Origin: Chryseobacterium mucoviscidosis | GTDB lineage: Bacteria; Bacteroidota; Bacteroidia; Flavobacteriales; Weeksellaceae | Assembly: GCF_002177115.1 (NCBI RefSeq) | Contig: NZ_MVAG01000103.1 | Location: 1-64,000 of the forward strand | DNA: 64,000 bases | Direction of reading: 5' to 3' | Shown: positions 1 to 7,220 of the stretch, piece after piece | Numbering within the stretch: the first letter of the stretch is position 1 | How the letters are laid out: each line of letters begins with the position of its first letter | The notes under the pieces: model-generated | What the model was told of the DNA's origin: nothing | The model's input: only the letters and a program-made list of their open reading frames with translations | Database searches by the model: none | Program-made: the position numbers and the translations under genes

Positions 1-62
1 GATATTTTGGAGAAAAGTTATTTGAAAGGCTGATTATTGCTAATATCACAGCTTTAGGTTAG
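1..62 (+). CDS. C-terminal end of an unidentified gene
   Basis: A reading frame is open from base 3 to a TAG at 60-62 and encodes 19 residues ending in ANITALG. A strong intrinsic terminator follows 28 bases later, which supports a real gene end on the plus strand. The tail is too short to assign a family. The other two plus frames close earlier, at 21-33. Low confidence because so few codons are visible. Confidence 0.35.
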   Translation, partial: YFGEKLFERLIIANITALG

Positions 63-90
63 AAAACGGATATTCAATAAAACTTAAATA

Positions 91-122
91 AAAAGCTCCG
101 AATTTACGTTCGGAGCTTTTTA
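91..122 (+). terminator. Intrinsic terminator after the partial upstream gene
   Basis: A 12-bp arm AAAAGCTCCGAA pairs with TTCGGAGCTTTT across a short TTACG-type loop and runs into a T-rich stretch. It fits the end of the gene truncated by the left window edge. Confidence 0.8.
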
Positions 123-131
123 TTTAATAAG

Positions 132-341
132 TCTGTTTAAACTTTTTATTAACCACAAAAGTCACAAAAGATGACAAATTTTTATTTAAAGCTGATCATT
201 ATAAATGAAAAAGTTCACAATAATTTTTTTAAAAATCTTTGATTTTTATTCTTTTGAGCGCTTTTATTATTATAGAAATTGGCTTTAAAATTGTCTTTTG
301 TGGCTTTTGTGGTTAATTCTGAAATTAGTTTAAACAAATTT
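132..341 (+). repeat. 210-bp palindromic dispersed element, copy A1
   Basis: The element begins TCTGTTTAAAC and ends GTTTAAACAAATTT. Inside each end lies AACCACAAAAG and its inverse CTTTTGTGGTT, so it has long imperfect terminal inverted repeats. The centre contains AAAATCTTTGATTTTTA. Two more copies of the same 210-bp length lie at 45379-45588 (inverted) and 47437-47646 (same orientation). It has no coding capacity, and looks like a MITE-type or REP-like non-autonomous element. The rest of the gap 63-368 holds only a terminator and AT-rich sequence. Confidence 0.8.
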
Positions 342-368
342 AATATATTCAACAGTCTTTTGTTATCA

Positions 369-1085
369 TTAATGAGCATGACTGTGAAAAAGATGCATAA
401 CCAACGCCAATGAAACTCCTAAAATCACAAGCCCTATTTTTAGCCAGTCGATGTTATGGTTTTTATTGCTTTCAAAAATAATTACCGAAGAAATATGCAG
501 GAAAATTCCTCCTACGATCGCCAGAAAGTAAGGCTGAAGATCGGGATTGAAATAATTTCCGAGCAGCATTCCCATTGGAGAAGCCAAAGCAAAAAGGGCA
601 ACAATAAGGAGCGAAGGATAAGAAGGATTGGATTTTGATTCATCTTTTCGGTTAAATAAAAATGCACCCAAAATAAACGATATCGGAAGATTATGAAAAA
701 CAATTCCCAAAAGATAAGGCGATAATTCCTGTTCTTCGTTCGCTAAAGGAATTCCTTCAATAAAAGCATGGATAAAAAGTCCCACCATTAAAGCAACAGG
801 CAAAATATTATGTTCGCTGTGATGATGGAAATGCCCATGTTCGAAACCTTTGGTTAGAGCTTCAAGAATCATTTGCAGTAAAACTCCGGCAATCACGAAA
901 ATTCCAAGACTGTTTCCTGTTTCTGAGGTATAAACCTGCGGAAATACTTCATTCAGACAAATGGTAATCAGAAATCCGGCACTTAAAATCAACAGATTTT
1001 TTGCCAGTTTTTCTTTTTTACCGAAATGTTTTCCAAGAAATACACCTGTAATAACGCTTAACACCAGTAAAAGTACGGTAATCAT
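369..1085 (-). CDS. ZIP family divalent metal transporter
   Basis: A 238-residue integral membrane protein, predicted to import zinc or related divalent metals across the inner membrane. It shows about eight hydrophobic segments and a His-rich cytoplasmic loop around residues 80-95 (HGHFHHHSEHN), typical of ZIP proteins. Helices IV-V carry the metal-site signatures HAFIEGIPLA and HNLPISF, with conserved His, Asn, Glu and Pro residues. The ATG at 1085 shares one base with the stop codon of the upstream methyltransferase gene, so the two are probably co-transcribed and translationally coupled. No metal-responsive operator was recognised. The family is clear but the metal specificity cannot be read from the sequence. 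Confidence 0.9.
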   Translation of the reverse strand: MITVLLLVLSVITGVFLGKHFGKKEKLAKNLLILSAGFLITICLNEVFPQVYTSETGNSLGIFVIAGVLLQMILEALTKGFEHGHFHHHSEHNILPVALMVGLFIHAFIEGIPLANEEQELSPYLLGIVFHNLPISFILGAFLFNRKDESKSNPSYPSLLIVALFALASPMGMLLGNYFNPDLQPYFLAIVGGIFLHISSVIIFESNKNHNIDWLKIGLVILGVSLALVMHLFHSHAH

Positions 1086-1810
1086 TATCTTTTCTTGAAT
1101 AAATTAATGCAACGCGGAGAAGTTTCTTTGTTGAAATCGTTAAGCTGGTAATCTCCCCAGATTTTTATTCTTTCGAAACCGCATTCAGTTGCATAGGAAT
1201 TGATGGCGTCCAACGTATGAAGTTTTACTTTTTCGAAGAAATGATAAGGTCTTCCGTCTGCTTCAAATCGAATGTCTTTTACAATATGTCTTCCCTCAAT
1301 TTTCTTTTTTATTTTAAACTCAATATCTCCGCGAATAATAATAGATTCCGGAACAATGCTTTTTCTTACATATTCCTCATTCAGATAATCCAGAACAAAA
1401 TATCCGCCCGGTTTTAATACATTATAAACGGACTGAAATACTTTTTTGTCGTCATTTTCATTATCAAAATATCCGAAGCTTGTAAAAAGATTGAAAACAG
1501 CGTCCATCGGATCTGCATCAATCGGGTTTCTCATGTCGTGAACATCAAAAAGCAAGGTCTGATTCTCAAACTGCTTATCAAATTCTATACTCTGTCTGGA
1601 AAGATCAAGTCCCAAAACATCATACCCAAGCTTATTAAGAAAAACCGAATGTCTTCCCTTACCACAAGCCAGATCGATGATTTTTGAGTTCGGCGGAAGC
1701 TGCAGTTCTGCAGTAAGTTTTGTGATGAAATTTTCCGCTTCTGTATAGTCTCTGTTGCTGTACAGTACATGATAATAAGGGGTATCAAACCAAGATTCAA
1801 ACCATTCCAT
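1085..1810 (-). CDS. Class I SAM-dependent methyltransferase
   Basis: A 241-residue Rossmann-fold methyltransferase of unknown substrate. Motif I is IIDLACGKGRHS near residues 45-56, followed by the acidic motif II in GLDLS and a later FNLFTSFGYF segment typical of small-molecule methyltransferases of the methyltransf_25 type. The frame stays open upstream to 1969, but the start at 1810 is preferred: MEWFESWFDTPYY is the usual family N-terminus, and a -7 box (TATTTTTG) sits only four bases upstream. The longer version would have to read through the divergent promoter region. It overlaps the ZIP gene by one base (TAATG). The same 16 bases precede and include the ATG of the divergent gene at 1933. 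Confidence 0.85.
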   Translation of the reverse strand: MEWFESWFDTPYYHVLYSNRDYTEAENFITKLTAELQLPPNSKIIDLACGKGRHSVFLNKLGYDVLGLDLSRQSIEFDKQFENQTLLFDVHDMRNPIDADPMDAVFNLFTSFGYFDNENDDKKVFQSVYNVLKPGGYFVLDYLNEEYVRKSIVPESIIIRGDIEFKIKKKIEGRHIVKDIRFEADGRPYHFFEKVKLHTLDAINSYATECGFERIKIWGDYQLNDFNKETSPRCINLFKKR

Positions 1811-1814
1811 TCTG

Positions 1815-1822
1815 CAAAAATA
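1815..1822 (-). promoter_or_regulatory. -7 box, near-leaderless, for the methyltransferase
   Basis: On the minus strand TATTTTTG matches the Bacteroidota -7 consensus TAnnTTTG and is followed by CAGA and the ATG. Transcription would start at or within a base or two of the start codon. No -33 TTTG was found at the usual spacing. Confidence 0.6.
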
Positions 1823-1920
1823 GTGTTTTTTGGGCGATTGTCTGTTGTTGCAAACCCATGGTTTTTGTAGTTGCAGTGATTTGTATAAACTATAAACTGA
1901 CAACCAACCACTAAAATTGC

Positions 1921-1928
1921 TATTTTTG
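1921..1928 (+). promoter_or_regulatory. -7 box, near-leaderless, for the THUMP methyltransferase
   Basis: TATTTTTG followed by CAGA and ATG at 1933. It is identical to the box of the divergent gene, giving a 16-bp perfect inverted repeat (1808-1823 against 1920-1935). The predicted mRNA would have essentially no 5' leader. Confidence 0.6.
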
Positions 1929-1932
1929 CAGA

Positions 1933-3096
1933 ATGAATACAGAAAATATACAGATTCAGATAAAAACATTTTTCGGACTGGAGCAGATCTTGGCAGAAGA
2001 GATTAAAAAACTGGGCGGAAGGAATGTTGAGGTTAAAAACCGTGCGGTAAACTGTGAAGGAGATTTAGGCTTTTTATACAAGATCAATTACTCTGCGAGA
2101 ACAGCTCTAAAAATTTTGGTTCCGATTCATGAATTTAAGGCTTTCAATCAGCACCAGTTTTACGACAGGCTTTTTAAATTCAATTGGGAAGAATTTATGG
2201 ATGTGGATCAGTCTTTTGCAATTGATTCTACGGTAAATTCCGAAACATTTAAGCATTCTCAGTTTGTAACGCTGAAAATGAAAGATGCCATTGTGGATTA
2301 TTTTCAGGAAAAATTCAAAAAGCGCCCGAATGTAGAAACTAAAAATCCGGATATTAAATTCCACCTTCATATCGACAGAGAATTGGTTACGATTTCTCTG
2401 GATTCTTCGGGAGATCCTTTATTTAAAAGAGGATATAGAAGAGAGCAGGGAGAAGCTCCGATTAATGAAGTTCTGGCAAGCGGAATGCTTCAACTGGCTG
2501 GTTGGGACGGAAAAGGTAATTTCCTTGATCCGATGTGCGGTTCGGGAACACTTTTAATAGAAGCGGCAATGTTTGCTTTGGATCTTCCGGCGCAGATTTT
2601 CAGAAGGAGATTTGCTTTCCAGAACTGGAAAAATTATGATGCGGATCTTTTTACCAAGATTAAAGAATTCAGAATCAACAGGGTGAAAGAATTTACCGGA
2701 AAGATCGTTGGCTACGATATTGATGCAAGAATGCTGAATGCGGCAAGAATGAACATCGAAGCAGCAGAAATGGAAGATGTAATTGAAGTGAAGAAACAGA
2801 ATTTCTTTGATTCCAAAAAAGAACTTTTCCCTTTGTTAATGGTTTTCAATCCGCCTTACGACGAAAGAATTTCTATTAATGATGATGATTTTTACAAGAA
2901 AATAGGCGACACTTTCAAAACTCATTATCCGAATACATTGGCATGGCTGATTTCTTCTGATCTGGAAGCGGTGAAGAAAATCGGTCTTCGTCCGTCAAGA
3001 AAAATCAAGCTTTTCAACGGAAAACTGGAAACCAGATTTTTGCAGTATGAAATGTATGAGGGAACGAAGAAAGTTCATAAATTGGATGGAAAATAA
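1933..3096 (+). CDS. THUMP-domain RNA methyltransferase (RlmL N-terminal/YpsC type)
   Basis: A 387-residue protein with an N-terminal THUMP RNA-binding domain (about residues 45-155) and a C-terminal class I methyltransferase domain. The SAM motif is DPMCGSGT at residues 199-206 and the catalytic motif IV is NPPYDE at 306-311, the signature of N-methylation of a nucleic acid base. Its length and layout match the YpsC family and the N-terminal half of E. coli RlmKL, which methylates 23S rRNA; which nucleotide is modified here is not visible. It is divergent from the methyltransferase at 1085-1810. A terminator lies five bases after its stop codon. Confidence 0.88.
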   Translation: MNTENIQIQIKTFFGLEQILAEEIKKLGGRNVEVKNRAVNCEGDLGFLYKINYSARTALKILVPIHEFKAFNQHQFYDRLFKFNWEEFMDVDQSFAIDSTVNSETFKHSQFVTLKMKDAIVDYFQEKFKKRPNVETKNPDIKFHLHIDRELVTISLDSSGDPLFKRGYRREQGEAPINEVLASGMLQLAGWDGKGNFLDPMCGSGTLLIEAAMFALDLPAQIFRRRFAFQNWKNYDADLFTKIKEFRINRVKEFTGKIVGYDIDARMLNAARMNIEAAEMEDVIEVKKQNFFDSKKELFPLLMVFNPPYDERISINDDDFYKKIGDTFKTHYPNTLAWLISSDLEAVKKIGLRPSRKIKLFNGKLETRFLQYEMYEGTKKVHKLDGK

Positions 3097-3100
3097 TATT

Positions 3101-3130
3101 AAAACCTTCCTTTTTACGGAAGGTTTTTTA
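3101..3130 (+). terminator. Intrinsic terminator after the THUMP methyltransferase
   Basis: AAAACCTTCC pairs with GGAAGGTTTT across a seven-base loop and ends in TTTTTT. Its T-tract runs directly into the -7 box TATTTTTG (3129-3136) of the next gene, so termination and initiation signals abut. Confidence 0.85.
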
Positions 3131-3136
3131 TTTTTG
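3129..3136 (+). promoter_or_regulatory. -7 box for the small membrane protein at 3152
   Basis: TATTTTTG, a full match to TAnnTTTG, 15 bases before the ATG at 3152. It supports this start over an earlier in-frame ATG at 3047 inside the upstream gene. Confidence 0.6.
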
Positions 3137-3151
3137 TCAAAAACTCAAACT

Positions 3152-3550
3152 ATGAATTTCGATTTTCTAGACGTTTTTGGCGTTGTAATAGATGTTGTGG
3201 AATTATTAGGCAGCAATTCTTCAGATTCAAACTATAATGAAAAATCTAAAATAGAAAAAAAGACAAAATATTTAACGGAAAAAGTAAGTTCATTGTTTCT
3301 TTTTATTTCTGCAGTCCTACTTTTTGCTGTCTTCAAGGATCCGTTACCCTCTGAAAATTATGTTCAAACGTTGATTATTACTTTATTGATTGGTTTGGCG
3401 ATATCTTTTTTGCTGTTTTTTATTCTGTATATTTTGGAAAAATACTATTTTAAAAATGTCTTTCAATGGCTGTTTTTTAGTTTTTCAGCAATTGTGATGA
3501 TAATTTCAGCAGTTTTGTTTATCTATTATGATTTAGGAATATTTATATAA
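3152..3550 (+). CDS. Small membrane protein of unknown function
   Basis: A 132-residue protein not recognised by family. The N-terminal 45 residues are polar (MNFDFLDVFGVVIDVVELLG, then a Ser/Asn/Lys-rich stretch). Three hydrophobic segments follow, roughly at residues 50-65, 75-98 and 108-130, so it is probably an inner-membrane protein. The start is set by the promoter at 3129-3136 and by the terminator of the previous gene at 3101-3130, which makes a longer product improbable. Its last 18 bases overlap the convergent gene that ends at 3533. No function is inferred. Confidence 0.6.
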   Translation: MNFDFLDVFGVVIDVVELLGSNSSDSNYNEKSKIEKKTKYLTEKVSSLFLFISAVLLFAVFKDPLPSENYVQTLIITLLIGLAISFLLFFILYILEKYYFKNVFQWLFFSFSAIVMIISAVLFIYYDLGIFI

Positions 3551-4387
3551 TGTATGATCCCTTTTCAATGTTATAAACGATAGAATGATAATATGAATAA
3601 GTAAAATTATTGCAATTATAATCATGCTGGAGGATATTTCATCTTTAGCTTTTTTTTCTACGGTTTCCTTTACAGGTTTCAGGAAAACAAAATTGCCGAC
3701 TTTTGTTTGTGTTGCAGATAAAAAATCGTCATAATCATAAGACATCATAGTAATGTATTCAAAGTTTTTAATCTTTTGAAAATCATATTGTTTTAAACTG
3801 TTTTCTGCCTGTTTCAGTAGTCTGTTGAATTCGAAATTTGTTTTCTTTTCATCTGTTTCAAAATCTAAATACTTTTTAAATGTTAAAGCATAATAAATAT
3901 TTTTTTTCTCTGATCTAAATGGATAAAGAAATACGATCTGAATAATTTTTTTCGAACTCTTGAGTAATTTTACCTGCCTTTGAATAACCGGATTTTCTAC
4001 AATTTTAAAATTTTTTATTCTTACACCGGAATTTTTCACAGTGTAGATTTCTTCAATATTATTTATTTCTTGAGTTTTTGCCCAAAAATTTGATACAATA
4101 TTGCTGTAAAAAAGCAAACTCAAAAATAGGCAGGAATTTACCAAAGCAGTTACCGTATTTTTTCGTTTAGATGGAATATCAAAATGAGCAATCAGAAATT
4201 TCGTAATTAAAAGTGTTAATGCTGTAAGAATCAGTATTGTGATAATTAAAATATCTCTTTCAAATATTGGCGGAAAGCGACGGATATTGAAAAACCAGTA
4301 TAGAGCTGAAATAATAGAAATATTAATGATTAATGCACAGATTAAAGTTATTACTGAATATTTAAATTCTCTAAAACCGCTCATCAT
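3533..4387 (-). CDS. Four-segment membrane protein of unknown function
   Basis: A 284-residue protein with three N-terminal hydrophobic segments (about residues 9-32, 46-64, 83-102), a soluble Lys/Glu-rich region of about 140 residues, and one C-terminal segment (about 250-273). The topology would place the central domain on one side of the membrane between anchors. No family was recognised. Translation could start at either of two adjacent ATG codons (4387 or 4384). A full -7 box TATTTTTG lies on the minus strand at 4411-4404. Its 3' end overlaps the convergent small membrane gene by 18 bases, so the pair could affect each other by antisense transcription. Confidence 0.6.
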   Translation of the reverse strand: MMSGFREFKYSVITLICALIINISIISALYWFFNIRRFPPIFERDILIITILILTALTLLITKFLIAHFDIPSKRKNTVTALVNSCLFLSLLFYSNIVSNFWAKTQEINNIEEIYTVKNSGVRIKNFKIVENPVIQRQVKLLKSSKKIIQIVFLYPFRSEKKNIYYALTFKKYLDFETDEKKTNFEFNRLLKQAENSLKQYDFQKIKNFEYITMMSYDYDDFLSATQTKVGNFVFLKPVKETVEKKAKDEISSSMIIIAIILLIHIIILSFITLKRDHTLYKYS

Positions 4388-4403
4388 ATTTATGTTTAAA
4401 GAT

Positions 4404-4411
4404 CAAAAATA
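4404..4411 (-). promoter_or_regulatory. -7 box for the membrane protein at 3533-4387
   Basis: TATTTTTG on the minus strand, 16 bases before the ATG at 4387. Confidence 0.55.
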
Positions 4412-4507
4412 CTTAAAAATCAATTATTGAGGTGTAATGTTGCTATTTATCATCTAAAATAAGCGGTTAATTTCCAAAATCTTTTTGCTCATTCCTTCCC
4501 GAATAAG

Positions 4508-4515
4508 TAATTTTG
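4508..4515 (+). promoter_or_regulatory. -7 box that decides the glycosyltransferase start
   Basis: TAATTTTG matches TAnnTTTG and lies 14 bases before an in-frame TTG at 4530. It sits downstream of the other candidate TTG at 4485, so that earlier codon would not be on this transcript. Confidence 0.5.
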
Positions 4516-4529
4516 AAAAATTTTCAGAT

Positions 4530-5534
4530 TTGAAGCCTACCATTTCCATTATCGTTGCTATTTTTAACCGTAAAGACGAACTTTTTGAACTCCTGAATTC
4601 TCTTACTGCGCAGACAGACAAAGAGTTTGAGATCATTATCGTGGATGACGGCTCATTAATCGATTTAAAACCAACTATTTCAAAGTTCGAAAATTTTTTA
4701 ACCATTAAATATTTTCGGAAAGATAATTCAGGACCCGGTTTATCCAGAAATTACGGGGCAAGAAGAGCCGAAAACGAATGGCTTGTTTTTGTAGACAGCG
4801 ACGTGATTGTAGAGAACGATTACATCGAAAACATCAAAAAAGATATTCTTGAAATTCCCTGTGATGCTTTTGGCGGAGCAGATAAGGCGCATAAAGGTTT
4901 TAATTTAATGCAGAAAGCCATTTCTTATTCCATGACTTCTGTTTTTACGACCGGAGGAATCAGAGGAAGTAAAAAAGCGGTTTCAAAATTTCAGCCCAGA
5001 AGCTTTAATATGGGCGTAAAAAAAGAGGTTTTTGAAAAAGTAGGAGGTTTTTCAGAAATGAGAATAGGAGAGGATCCGGATCTTTCTATGACGCTTTGGG
5101 AAAATGGTTTTACGACTGCTTTTTTCGATGATATTGCAGTCTATCATAAACGCAGAGTAGATTTCGGAAAATTTTCAAAACAGGTGTATCAGTTTGGCTG
5201 TGCAAGACCTATTCTTAACCAAAGACATCCGAATTATGTGAAAATTTCGTTCGCATTTCCTACTTTATTTATGTTGGGCTACATCATGGGCTTTGTAGAA
5301 TATTTCATTTTGGGAAAAGGCGTTATTCTTGCGTTCTACGGGCTATATACTTTTATGGTACTTTTCCATGCTTTGTGGGCGACCAAAAATATAAGCATTG
5401 CAGGAATGGCGGTAATTTCCACCTACATCCAGATGTTTTCTTACGGGTATGGCTTCTTAAAATCGTGGGTTTTACTGAATATTTTCAGGATGAAACCCGA
5501 AGATGCTTTCCCGAAACATTTTCATAAAGTTTGA
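4530..5534 (+). CDS. Family 2 glycosyltransferase with C-terminal membrane segments
   Basis: A 334-residue GT-A fold glycosyltransferase (GT2) that transfers a sugar from a nucleotide-sugar at the inner membrane. Visible motifs are the N-terminal PTISIIVAIFNR strand, DDGS at about residues 39-42, the DxD motif in VDSDV (about 88-92) and the acceptor-base motif GEDPD (about 180-184). Two or three hydrophobic segments (about 240-310) would anchor it to the membrane. There is no ATG at the N-terminus. TTG at 4530 gives the usual family start (KPTISIIV) and lies 14 bases after a -7 box, so it is preferred over TTG 4485. The gene stands alone; the acceptor is unknown. Confidence 0.85.
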   Translation: MKPTISIIVAIFNRKDELFELLNSLTAQTDKEFEIIIVDDGSLIDLKPTISKFENFLTIKYFRKDNSGPGLSRNYGARRAENEWLVFVDSDVIVENDYIENIKKDILEIPCDAFGGADKAHKGFNLMQKAISYSMTSVFTTGGIRGSKKAVSKFQPRSFNMGVKKEVFEKVGGFSEMRIGEDPDLSMTLWENGFTTAFFDDIAVYHKRRVDFGKFSKQVYQFGCARPILNQRHPNYVKISFAFPTLFMLGYIMGFVEYFILGKGVILAFYGLYTFMVLFHALWATKNISIAGMAVISTYIQMFSYGYGFLKSWVLLNIFRMKPEDAFPKHFHKV

Positions 5535-5575
5535 TTTTACCACTAAAATTTTTGATGCATTACTTTTTAGCGTAA

Positions 5576-5741
5576 ATTTTTTGACGCAAAGATTTTTTAG
5601 CAAAGCTTTAATTTTAGTCAGCAAAGGTAAATACATTTGCTACCCAAAGCTTGAAAAATACGCTTCATCAAAGCAACTTGTTGATTCTTCTTTGCTCCCT
5701 TAAATAATGAGTATTTAAAATTAAACTTTGCGTTAAAAAAA
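5576..5741 (+). repeat. Imperfect palindromic intergenic element (CGCAAAG type)
   Basis: The gap 5535-5839 between the convergent glycosyltransferase and PLP-enzyme genes holds an imperfect inverted repeat. Its outer arms are TTTTTTGACGCAAAG and CTTTGCGTTAAAAAA, with inner GCAAAG/CTTTGC copies. It resembles the element at 45995-46156 in using CGCAAAG/CTTTGCG phrases. No convincing gene was seen in it. Confidence 0.5.
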
Positions 5742-5802
5742 ACTATGATTTTCGATTACAGTAAATATTGCTCTGTAGGCGCGAAGCTTATCTAAAAAAA
5801 AT

Positions 5803-5833
5803 AAAAGCTGTTGAATGAACAACAGCTTTTTTA
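5803..5833 (-). terminator. Intrinsic terminator of the PLP-enzyme gene
   Basis: AAAAGCTGTTG and CAACAGCTTTT form an 11-bp stem with a six-base loop. A-tracts on the plus strand give the minus-strand transcript a U-tract, and T-tracts on the other side allow it to work in both directions between the convergent genes. Confidence 0.8.
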
Positions 5834-5839
5834 CAATAA

Positions 5840-7066
5840 TTAGGATATGGAGATGGTTTCATGGCTGAGAACGCCTGTTTTGAGCATGCATTCTCTCATC
5901 TTTTCATACGTTCGTTCGATGTCGTGATCCAGACCTATTGAGAATCTGATCAGTCCATCGGAAATTCCCATCGCAGCACGTTCTTCCTCCGGGATTTCAG
6001 AAGAAGTGGAGCTTCCTGAGCATGAGAATAAAGTTTTATAAAAACCTAAACTTACCGCAAGATAACCTAAGTTTTCCTGCTGCATCAGTTCTATCAGTTC
6101 ATTGGCTTTATCTGTGGTTCCCGCGTCTAAAGTCAGCAAACCACCGAATCCGTACTCTTTGTGCATCATCGTTTTCATCAGTTCGTGGTTTTTATGAGAT
6201 TTTAATCCGGGATAAGAGACACGCAATCCGTCTTCTTCAAATCTTTGAGCAAGATACATTGCGTTATAACTGTGCTGTTTCATTCTGATGTGCAGCGTTC
6301 TGAGGTTTTTAAGAATACTTGCAGAACGAAGACTGTCCATCGTAGGTCCCAACAGCATACATGCTCCGTTATTCACGTTTTTCGTATCGTTAATGAACTC
6401 CTGAGTTCCACAGTACACTCCACCTACGGTATCGCTGCTTCCGTTGATAAATTTCGTTAAAGAATGGATCACGATATCTGCGCCCAAAAGCTTTGGCGAA
6501 ATAGAGAGAGGAGAGAACGTATTGTCTACGATCAGTTTCAGATTATGTCTTTTACAGATTTCAGAGAGTTTTCTCAGGTCAGCAACTTCCAGAAGCGGAT
6601 TGCTTACACTTTCACAATAGATGATTTTTGTGTTTTCAGTAATTGAGTTTTCAACAGATTCAAAATTATTGATGTCTACAAACGTCGTCTGAATATTAAA
6701 TGGCGGAAGAAAATTTTTCATAAAAGCATACGTTCCGCCGTAAATTGTTCTGCTCGAAATAATATGATCTCCGCTTTTGCAGACCTGCATCAGAACCGAA
6801 GTAATCGCTCCCATTCCCGATGCGGTAACGTTTGCCGCTTCTGTATTTTCAAGTTTGGCTAAAGCCTGCGCAAGATACAGATTCATCGGAGAAGAATGTC
6901 TTGAATACAAATAGCATCCTTCTGCATTTCCTTCGAAAGTATCGAACATCGTTTTCGCAGAAAGAAAAGTATAAGTAGAACTGTCGGAAATCGATGGGTT
7001 TACTCCGCCAAATTCACCGAAATATTGCAAATCCTGTATTTCGTTGGCTGCGTTAAAGTCGTTCAT
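5840..7066 (-). CDS. Cys/Met metabolism PLP-dependent enzyme (gamma-lyase/gamma-synthase type)
   Basis: A 408-residue fold-type I PLP enzyme of the trans-sulfuration family (methionine gamma-lyase, cystathionine gamma-lyase/synthase, O-acetylhomoserine sulfhydrylase). Visible are YSR at 53-55 (phosphate-binding Tyr/Arg of the neighbouring subunit), SGMGA at 83-87, DNTF at 181-184 (Asp to the pyridine nitrogen) and the Schiff-base Lys205 in HSLTKF. The Cys typical of methionine gamma-lyase after the YG motif is Gly111 here, so a gamma-lyase acting on methionine is not assured. The divergent neighbour is an Lrp/AsnC regulator, which suggests amino-acid-controlled degradation or sulfur scavenging. 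Exact reaction uncertain. Confidence 0.85.
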   Translation of the reverse strand: MNDFNAANEIQDLQYFGEFGGVNPSISDSSTYTFLSAKTMFDTFEGNAEGCYLYSRHSSPMNLYLAQALAKLENTEAANVTASGMGAITSVLMQVCKSGDHIISSRTIYGGTYAFMKNFLPPFNIQTTFVDINNFESVENSITENTKIIYCESVSNPLLEVADLRKLSEICKRHNLKLIVDNTFSPLSISPKLLGADIVIHSLTKFINGSSDTVGGVYCGTQEFINDTKNVNNGACMLLGPTMDSLRSASILKNLRTLHIRMKQHSYNAMYLAQRFEEDGLRVSYPGLKSHKNHELMKTMMHKEYGFGGLLTLDAGTTDKANELIELMQQENLGYLAVSLGFYKTLFSCSGSSTSSEIPEEERAAMGISDGLIRFSIGLDHDIERTYEKMRECMLKTGVLSHETISIS

Positions 7067-7146
7067 ATCGTTTAAGTTTTTATGCTATAAATATGAATAA
7101 CCTTCAGAATTATTACAACAGAAATTTAAATTATCAGATTATAAAT

Positions 7147-7168
7147 CTATCATATTTTTAAATGATAG
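7147..7168. promoter_or_regulatory. Candidate Lrp-type operator between divergent genes
   Basis: CTATCAT and ATGATAG form a perfect 7-bp inverted repeat around an eight-base AT spacer, within the 154-bp divergent region. A further half-site-like TATCAG lies just upstream. Its symmetry and AT-rich spacer fit an AsnC/Lrp-dimer site that could control both the PLP enzyme and the regulator itself. This is an inference from position and symmetry. Confidence 0.45.
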
Positions 7169-7181
7169 AAAAAAAGTTTAT

Positions 7182-7189
7182 TATATTTG
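7182..7189 (+). promoter_or_regulatory. -7 box of the Lrp/AsnC gene
   Basis: TATATTTG, a full match to TAnnTTTG, 31 bases before the ATG at 7221 and just downstream of the candidate operator. Confidence 0.55.
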
Positions 7190-7220
7190 AATTTAATAAA
7201 CATTTAACTAAAATTTATCT

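Noticed and set aside
1811..1969. N-terminal extension of the SAM methyltransferase
   Set aside because: It would cross its own -7 box and the divergent promoter region, and does not resemble the family N-terminus.
5503..5703. 66-codon frame after the glycosyltransferase
   Set aside because: It overlaps the glycosyltransferase end and consists of the palindromic intergenic element.
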